From the NCBI GenBank assembly GCA_035222895.1, contig JAVYIG010000067.1:744001-808000 (forward strand): 64,000 bases of DNA, read 5' to 3'. A program made the position numbers and the translations under genes. The notes under the pieces are model-generated. The model was not told where the DNA came from and made no database searches. It saw only the letters and a list, made by a program, of their open reading frames with translations. Origin of the DNA: Strongylocentrotus droebachiensis. Its lineage: Eukaryota; Echinodermata; Echinoidea; Camarodonta; Strongylocentrotidae. Positions 61,401-64,000 of this stretch are shown here, piece by piece. Each line of letters opens with the position of its first letter. The first letter of the stretch is position 1.

Positions 61401-63696
61401 GATTTACAAATCAATCTACCTACTTTGGAAGAGGTAAGATCGTATGTTGACAAGAATTTATCATCTACATTCTATAACTGCAGTGCTACTGATAGTTGTT
61501 TGAAATTTTGTTCAACATGTCTATTTGGAAACATGGCAATTCATGTGATTCAGAAATATTCTGCAGTCTTAAAGGTATATCTGAAATATATTAGAATAAT
61601 GACATAACATATTTGAATTAGATTATCTGAGATTTATCACGGAATAATAAAATGCAGTTAAGAATGAAAGCTAGAATATAAACTTCATTCTGGATGTGTG
61701 AGTTTAGAAATGGCAGTGTGTTGATTCATAGTTTTCCCCAAAATTTATTAACATCAATATTCAAGTACTCTTCAATATTTGAAGCATGTAATACATGTAC
61801 ACATTAGTTTTTAAAGGTTCAAGGGATATACATGTATACAATGTTTGTTGAAAGGGATTGGTAAAGTTAACAAGTTAAAGAGCCTTTCAAAAAAATGTGT
61901 AATTATATCACAGAAGTGCTAATTTTGTATTCTTTTTCATTCTCACTCTCTCTTTCCTCCTTCTTCTGTCTCTTATCCTCAACCTATCAACTTTTCTTTC
62001 TCTCATTCTCTTTCTCCCCCTTTCTTTCTCTATTTCTTTCTCTGTCTCCCTTTCTTTCTCTATTTCTCTCTCTATCTCCCTTTCTCTCTCTCCCCCTTTC
62101 TTTCTCTATTTATCTCTCTCTCTCTCTCTCCCCCTTTCTCTCTCTCCCTCTCTCCCCCTCTCTCTCTCCCCCTCTCCCCCCCTCTCTCTCTCGATCTCTT
62201 CCCCCCCTCTCTCTCTCTCTCACCCTTCCTACCCAAACCTTATCTCAACCTTTCACAGGTTGAGCTAGAGCGAAAGCTCGAGTCGGTGACCAAGTCCAAG
62301 ATCCACTACAAGCAGCAGTGGGGCCGGGCCCTGAAGGAGCTGGCCAGGCTCAAGCAGAGGGAGGCCACGGAGGCCAAACAGAGGCTCAAGAGACAGCAGC
62401 AGGAGCTGGAGCACATGAGACTCAGGTACCTGGCCGCCGAGGAGAAGGAGGTCGCCAAGGAGGAGAAGAAGGAACTGCAGGAGATCAAGGGAGAACTCAG
62501 CAGGTTGGTGTGAATCGATTCTTGTTTTAGTTTTCTTTTTAAGTGAGAAGAGTCTTAAATGCAGGAAGCAATTTGTTTCTATGCATTGCTGAAAAGAAAA
62601 TGTAACAATTAATTGATTGTGATAGTGATTTACATAAAGAATCAGAAGAAAAAAAGCATGTTTACAAGTTTTGATATTGTTCATGAAAATAATTTTTGTA
62701 TAAATCATATACAAAATAAACTATTGATTTGTTTGAAATAATGTAGATTGTAATATTTTTAAAGGGATCCGTTAACTTTGTTTTAGATTCTGAAACAAAA
62801 TCCTGGATTTAGCTCATGCTGCAATCATAATTATAAACCTTTAGGTCAGTCAGAAACCCCATGCCTTTTACAAGCCGATCGCCTATCTGATTATCAAGAT
62901 ATTTATGATTGGAATTACACATTTTGAAAACCGTTTGTTAAACGGTTTTCATAACACTACAGTGTATTGGGGAAAACAAGTATGGTAAAACCAGTCACTC
63001 AAAGATTTTTACTTTTTTGAGGCACTTCTTGATCATTTTGAAGCGCAATTTTTTTATGGCTTCAATATTACATCATATCACAGACACTGATAACACGTAG
63101 GGCTGTGCATCTCAGATTTAACATTGTTAAACGATGCCTTTAAGGGGCCAAGTATATTTTAAAAATGTATCATGTTATCATATTATCATGCAAGATAAAA
63201 TGGAGGCGTGATAGTCTAGAGTTTTCAGAGTTTTGGGGTTAGTTTATATAATCAGGCAGCCATGGGTTTTTAGAGTTAATGTTAGACAATCAGTCCTCAA
63301 TTACTTCATTCGAGAGGACTTCAAGCTGTACAGCTAGTGGTTTGCTTTTAGATAAAAGAAAATTAATATTATCAATCATGCCTAATCTGGATCTGAATAA
63401 TGTAATTTTAACACATTCTTTTTCTTTGATCTTCTAGATTAAAAGGTGGAGAACTGAGCAAAGAGAAGCAGCAACAGCAGCCAACCTCACAACCAGGAGA
63501 AGTGGACATGAACTCAGAAGCGCACCCACAGGGAGGTATGCACCACGCAGAGGATGCAGCGCTTGAGGAACATGTGGCGAGGTTGATAGAAGAGAGAGAT
63601 ACGCTGTTGAGGACTGGGGTTTATACACACCAAGATAGGATTATCAGTGAACTAGACAAGCAGATAAGACAAGCCATCGCACAGAAGGCATCATGA
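44572..63696 (+). CDS. CEP120: Centrosomal protein of 120 kDa, complete gene (17 coding exons)
   Basis: CEP120 is a centriole-wall protein needed for procentriole elongation, microtubule growth and cilium formation; it binds tubulin and partners such as SPICE1, CPAP and TALPID3 (family knowledge). All 17 exons were placed by splice sites and similarity to human CEP120; phases agree throughout and sum to 3075 bases, i.e. 1024 residues (human 986). Layout: C2A about 5-142, C2B about 143-305, a divergent acidic and Pro/Lys-rich linker about 335-470, C2C about 474-625, then coiled coil about 670-955 and the conserved tail [16 protein letters not shown] at 986-1001. The human disease positions V194 and A199 (ciliopathy variants, from memory) correspond to V201 and A206 here, both conserved. 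The start codon [16 protein letters not shown] aligns with the human N-terminus and has a good context (AAAATGG). Confidence 0.97.
45005..45446. mobile_element. MITE in CEP120 intron 1
   Basis: Inverted ends CTGGTCCGAGAATGAATATCG and CGTTCCTTATTCTTGGACCAG, with further inner pairing (CCCATAAACGAGGAT / GATCCTCGTTTATG). The first 14 bases of the left end are duplicated just outside (44987-45000). About 440 bases, no ORF. Confidence 0.8.
46098..46390 (+). CDS. CEP120: CEP120 coding exon 2
   Basis: Residues 16-113, core of C2[19 protein letters not shown] and the block [14 protein letters not shown], nearly identical to human. Acceptor CTCCTTACAG, donor GTAAGAAT, leaves in phase 0. Confidence 0.97.
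47157..47298 (+). CDS. CEP120: CEP120 coding exon 3
   Basis: Residues 114-161, end of C2A and start of C2B ([18 protein letters not shown]). Acceptor ATCTATTTCAG, donor GTAAAAAA, leaves in phase 1. Confidence 0.96.
47858..48009 (+). CDS. CEP120: CEP120 coding exon 4
   Basis: Residues 161-211, C2B strands with [15 protein letters not shown]201 and A206 match human V194 and A199. Acceptor TGGAATGTAG, donor GTAAGAAG, leaves in phase 0. Confidence 0.95.
48369..48517. mobile_element. MITE, GGGCC-TGTTTCAT family, copy 1
   Basis: GGGCCTTGTTTCATAAGATT at the left and TGTATGAAACATGGC at the right, about 35 bases of imperfect inverted repeat, 150 bases in total. Same family as 56172-56320. In CEP120 intron 4. 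Confidence 0.75.
48879..49076 (+). CDS. CEP120: CEP120 coding exon 5
   Basis: Residues 212-277, C2B, with [17 protein letters not shown] and [17 protein letters not shown]. Acceptor ATCCATTACAG. The donor GTTTGG is weak. The last 42 bases and the donor are copied again 192 bases downstream. Confidence 0.94.
49035..49440 (+). repeat. 192-bp tandem duplication of CEP120 exon 5 edge
   Basis: Copy 1 starts at 49035 inside exon 5 and runs through the donor into the intron; copy 2 starts at 49227. Copy 2 repeats the last 42 exonic bases with five or so changes, then a donor-like GTTCGG, then the same intronic GA-rich sequence. It lacks an acceptor, so it is not a second exon. Confidence 0.93.
49197..49465 (+). 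repeat. GA-rich and poly-G simple sequence in CEP120 intron 5
   Basis: Two GA tracts (about 49205-49230 and 49425-49450), one in each copy of the 192-bp duplication, the second followed by a G run. Confidence 0.85.
49920..50159 (+). CDS. CEP120: CEP120 coding exon 6
   Basis: Residues 278-357, beginning [20 protein letters not shown] (human [20 protein letters not shown]) and ending at [16 protein letters not shown]. End of C2B. Acceptor TTCTATGGTAG, donor GTATGTGC; both ends phase 0. Confidence 0.94.
50180..50557. mobile_element. TTAA MITE family B, degenerate copy in CEP120 intron 6
   Basis: Begins near TTAA at 50180 with GGAATCGTTTAACAATG and shares GATGCATGGCCTTACGTG, AATATTGAAGCCCTAC and CATAAGCTAAATCCAG with the copies at 27214 and 62759. 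The right terminus is eroded. Confidence 0.82.
50582..50632 (+). repeat. Short near-perfect hairpin in CEP120 intron 6
   Basis: AGAGCCAGAAAGGTGTTAA and TTAACACCCTTCTGGCTCT pair over 19 bases with one mismatch around a loop of about 13 bases. A lone hairpin next to the end of a MITE; a miRNA-like stem is possible but the stem is short. Confidence 0.6.
50873..51122 (+). CDS. CEP120: CEP120 coding exon 7 (linker)
   Basis: Residues 358-441: Pro/Lys-rich and acidic, with no clear human match, in the place of the human low-complexity linker between C2B and C2C. Ends in an acidic and basic stretch ([19 protein letters not shown]). The donor is GTACTG, made partly by a transposon end. Placed by phase and splice signals, so slightly less certain than its neighbours. 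Confidence 0.87.
51124..51298. mobile_element. TA-flanked MITE in the 5' splice site of CEP120 exon 7
   Basis: TA-CTGTAAGCGC at the left (51124-51135) and CTACTTTTACAG-TA at the right (to 51298). The TA at 51124-51125 is also the +2/+3 of the exon 7 donor, so the element begins at donor position +4. CpG-containing interior (TTTGCGC, TTCGCG). No ORF. Confidence 0.72.
51621..51795 (+). CDS. CEP120: CEP120 coding exon 8
   Basis: Residues 441-499: basic Ala/Pro linker then the start of C2[13 protein letters not shown] (human [12 protein letters not shown]). Acceptor TTTTCTTCCAG, donor GTAAGTTA, leaves in phase 2. Confidence 0.96.
52267..52416 (+). CDS. CEP120: CEP120 coding exon 9
   Basis: Residues 499-549, C2C core: [20 protein letters not shown] and [13 protein letters not shown], both close to human. 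Enters and leaves in phase 2; donor GTAAGCTG. Confidence 0.97.
53511..53625 (+). CDS. CEP120: CEP120 coding exon 10
   Basis: Residues 549-587, C2[21 protein letters not shown] (human [20 protein letters not shown]). Acceptor GTCTGTTTCAG, donor GTGAGTAT, leaves in phase 0. Confidence 0.97.
54217..54396 (+). CDS. CEP120: CEP120 coding exon 11
   Basis: Residues 588-647, last part of C2[15 protein letters not shown] and [15 protein letters not shown] (human LEDYGLVKMREIFI). Acceptor GTTTTTCAG, donor GTGAGCCA; both ends phase 0. Confidence 0.96.
54657..54818 (+). CDS. CEP120: CEP120 coding exon 12
   Basis: Residues 648-701: a Ser/Thr/Pro-rich hinge with a poly-proline run, then the start of the coiled coil ([16 protein letters not shown]; human LEYKAALELEMWKEMQ). 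Acceptor CATTCATTAG, donor GTAAGAAA; both ends phase 0. Confidence 0.96.
55416..55505 (+). CDS. CEP120: CEP120 coding exon 13
   Basis: Residues 702-731, coiled coil ([20 protein letters not shown]; human [20 protein letters not shown]). Acceptor CTTTTTCAG, donor GTGAAGAA; both ends phase 0. Confidence 0.96.
56172..56320. mobile_element. MITE, GGGCC-TGTTTCAT family, copy 2
   Basis: GGGCACTGTTTCATTAAACTTGT to ATAAGTTTTATGAAACAGGGGCCC with imperfect inverted repeats of about 35 bases. In CEP120 intron 13. Carries an ATTGG box in its middle. Confidence 0.75.
56384..56589 (+). CDS. CEP120: CEP120 coding exon 14
   Basis: Residues 732-800, coiled coil, ending [15 protein letters not shown] (human RRAKEDCIHQVELER). 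Acceptor TTTTATTTACAG, donor GTAAGCAG, leaves in phase 2. The 3.9-kb intron that follows is the largest in the gene. Confidence 0.96.
57180..58125 (+). repeat. Three diverged repeats of about 220-230 bp in CEP120 intron 14
   Basis: The block AGAGATGAATGTTGTAGATTTC ... GGAAGAAATTTACTTTGTTGG occurs near 57226 (interrupted), 57733 and 57961. GATGTTTGCAATAGAGT recurs at 57655, 57872 and 58106, giving periods of 217 and 234. Contains no exon sequence. Confidence 0.88.
58737..58885 (+). repeat. 15-bp tandem array, left end of foldback element
   Basis: About nine units of GTCAGAGGTAAAAAT, nearly identical, with one unit ending AAATT. Since 15 is a multiple of three, the array reads as an open MSEVK repeat, which is a by-product and not a gene. 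Confidence 0.95.
60239..60347 (-). repeat. 15-bp tandem array, right end of foldback element
   Basis: About seven units of ATTTTTACCTCTGAC, the reverse complement of the left array, more diverged (TTAACTCTG, TTTCCTCTG variants). Followed by CACCGAGCC outside the array. Confidence 0.93.
60504..60675 (+). CDS. CEP120: CEP120 coding exon 15
   Basis: Residues 800-857, coiled coil, with [17 protein letters not shown] (human [17 protein letters not shown]). Acceptor TTGTAATTCAG, donor GTAAGATT, leaves in phase 0. Its last 28 bases and donor are copied at 61406 in the next intron. Confidence 0.97.
60648..61648 (+). repeat. About 200-bp duplication of CEP120 exon 15 edge, split by a MITE
   Basis: The last 28 bases of exon 15 plus donor (60648-60680) recur at 61406-61438, followed by matching intron sequence (GGAAACATGGCAATT, GCAGTCTTAAAGG, GATTATCTGAGATTTA). 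Copy 1 is interrupted by the TTAA-flanked element at 60782-61342. Without it the period would be about 201 bases. Confidence 0.9.
60782..61342. mobile_element. TTAA-flanked (piggyBac-like) MITE in CEP120 intron 15
   Basis: Ends TTAA-AGGGATAGTTGAGTTCT and, inverted, AAGAACTCAACTATCCCT-TTAA. The internal part shows no coding frame. The duplicated copy of the flank holds the uninterrupted site CAGTC-TTAA-AGGTATATC at 61569-61572, which fixes the target site as a single TTAA. Confidence 0.88.
61930..62222 (+). repeat. Long CT-rich (pyrimidine) tract before CEP120 exon 16
   Basis: Nearly 300 bases almost purely of TCTC, TTTC and CCCC units on the coding strand, ending 37 bases before exon 16. Forms an oversized polypyrimidine tract for that acceptor. 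It reads as an open Ser/Leu/Pro frame, which is a composition artefact. Confidence 0.95.
62259..62503 (+). CDS. CEP120: CEP120 coding exon 16
   Basis: Residues 858-939, the best conserved coiled-coil block ([20 protein letters not shown]; human [20 protein letters not shown]). Third codon positions are almost all G or C, unlike the other exons. Acceptor CTTTCACAG follows a very long pyrimidine tract; donor GTTGGTGT is weak. Leaves in phase 2. Confidence 0.97.
62759..63143. mobile_element. TTAA-flanked MITE, family B, in CEP120 intron 16
   Basis: Starts TTAA-AGGGATCCGTTAAC and ends GTTAAACGATGCCT-TTAA. Internal sequence matches, inverted, the copies at 50180 and 27214 (blocks such as GTTTTACCATACT and AATATTGAAGCC). 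No ORF. Oriented opposite to the other two copies. Confidence 0.85.
63438..63696 (+). CDS. CEP120: CEP120 last coding exon (17)
   Basis: Residues 939-1024: a Gln/Pro-rich variable part, then [16 protein letters not shown] and [14 protein letters not shown], which match the human C-terminus, and TGA at 63694-63696. Acceptor GATCTTCTAG. The last 35 codons and following UTR are tandemly repeated downstream. Confidence 0.97.
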
Positions 63697-64000
63697 CAGC
63701 AATGATAGAGGGAAGGACAGATACTGATAGATAGAAAGAAAGATTAGAAGGAGTCAAGAGAAGAGAGAGATACGCTGTTGAGGACTGGGTTTATACACAC
63801 CAAGATAGGATTATCAGTGAACTAGACAAGCAGATAAGACAAGCCATTGCACAGAAGGCATCATGACAGCGATGATAGAGGGAAGGACAGATACAGATAG
63901 ATAGAAAGAAAGATTAGGAGGAGTTAAGAGAAAAGAGAGATACACTACTGAGAACTGGGGTTTATATACACATCAAAAAAGGATTATCATCGAACTAGAC
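63588..64000 (+). repeat. 170-171-bp tandem repeat of the CEP120 C-terminal segment
   Basis: Three copies start near 63588, 63759 and 63929; the last is cut by the window end. The period is 171 then 170 (one G fewer in copy 2). Copy 1 holds the last 35 codons and stop of CEP120 plus about 60 bases of UTR. Copies 2 and 3 lie after the stop. Copy 3 carries several substitutions (TACACTACTG for TACGCTGTTG), so this is not a simple assembly stutter. Confidence 0.95.
63697..64000 (+). other. CEP120: CEP120 3' UTR (partial)
   Basis: Downstream of the stop codon to the window end. No AATAAA signal is seen, so the transcript end lies outside. It consists of further copies of the exon 17 terminal segment plus a GATA/GAAA-rich spacer. 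Confidence 0.75.

Noticed and set aside
61895-62263. 122-residue Ser/Leu/Pro-rich frame
   Set aside because: Translation of the pyrimidine tract before exon 16; composition artefact.
62504-62510. Alternative exon 16 donor after AGGTTG (GTGTGA at 62508)
   Set aside because: Would put exon 17 out of frame; the AG-GTTGGT donor gives the conserved LSRL join.
62265-62714. 149-residue minus-strand Leu-rich ORF
   Set aside because: Antisense shadow of CEP120 exon 16, open because of its GC-rich coiled-coil codons.
1-64000. CRISPR arrays, operons, ribosome binding sites, phage or plasmid features
   Set aside because: Spliced animal genes and intron structure throughout; tandem repeats here have no spacer pattern.

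Overview
The window is animal nuclear DNA: intron-rich genes, AT-rich noncoding sequence, many small transposons and long simple repeats. It most likely comes from an echinoderm, probably a sea urchin. The grounds are a Foldback-type transposon whose inverted ends are 15-bp tandem repeats (the architecture of the sea urchin TU elements), CR1/L2-type LINE tails and abundant MITEs. The species assignment is inference.

Two conserved genes lie head to head. On the minus strand, roughly 1-44.4 kb, is the 5' part of a casein kinase I gamma gene (CSNK1G). I could place three coding exons (39968-39794, 33312-33272, 10644-10575) carrying the N-terminus, glycine loop, VAIK lysine and the following helix; the rest of the kinase lies to the left of the window. 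A noncoding first exon probably sits near 44.4 kb. On the plus strand, 44572-63696, is a complete CEP120 gene (centriole elongation and ciliogenesis protein). All 17 coding exons have consistent phases and sum to 1024 codons plus stop, with C2 domains followed by a long C-terminal coiled coil.

Between them is a compact promoter (about 44430-44510) with a perfect CRE, ETS-like, CCAAT, NRF1 and YY1 motifs. The same two genes are neighbours in the same head-to-head orientation in vertebrates (CSNK1G3/CEP120), so this looks like an old linked pair of a membrane-associated kinase and a centriole protein.

The introns hold most of the oddities. There are at least three TTAA-flanked (piggyBac-like) MITE families, one with its empty site preserved in a duplicated copy. 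There is a 1.6-kb foldback element in CEP120 intron 14, a TA-flanked MITE inserted inside the exon 7 5' splice site, a 280-bp pyrimidine tract before exon 16, and three separate 170-200-bp tandem duplications that copy an exon edge (exon 5, exon 15, exon 17/3' UTR). The CSNK1G side is full of ACATGTACATGTA-type runs that I do not find on the CEP120 side. I saw no prokaryotic features and no retrovirus or LTR element.
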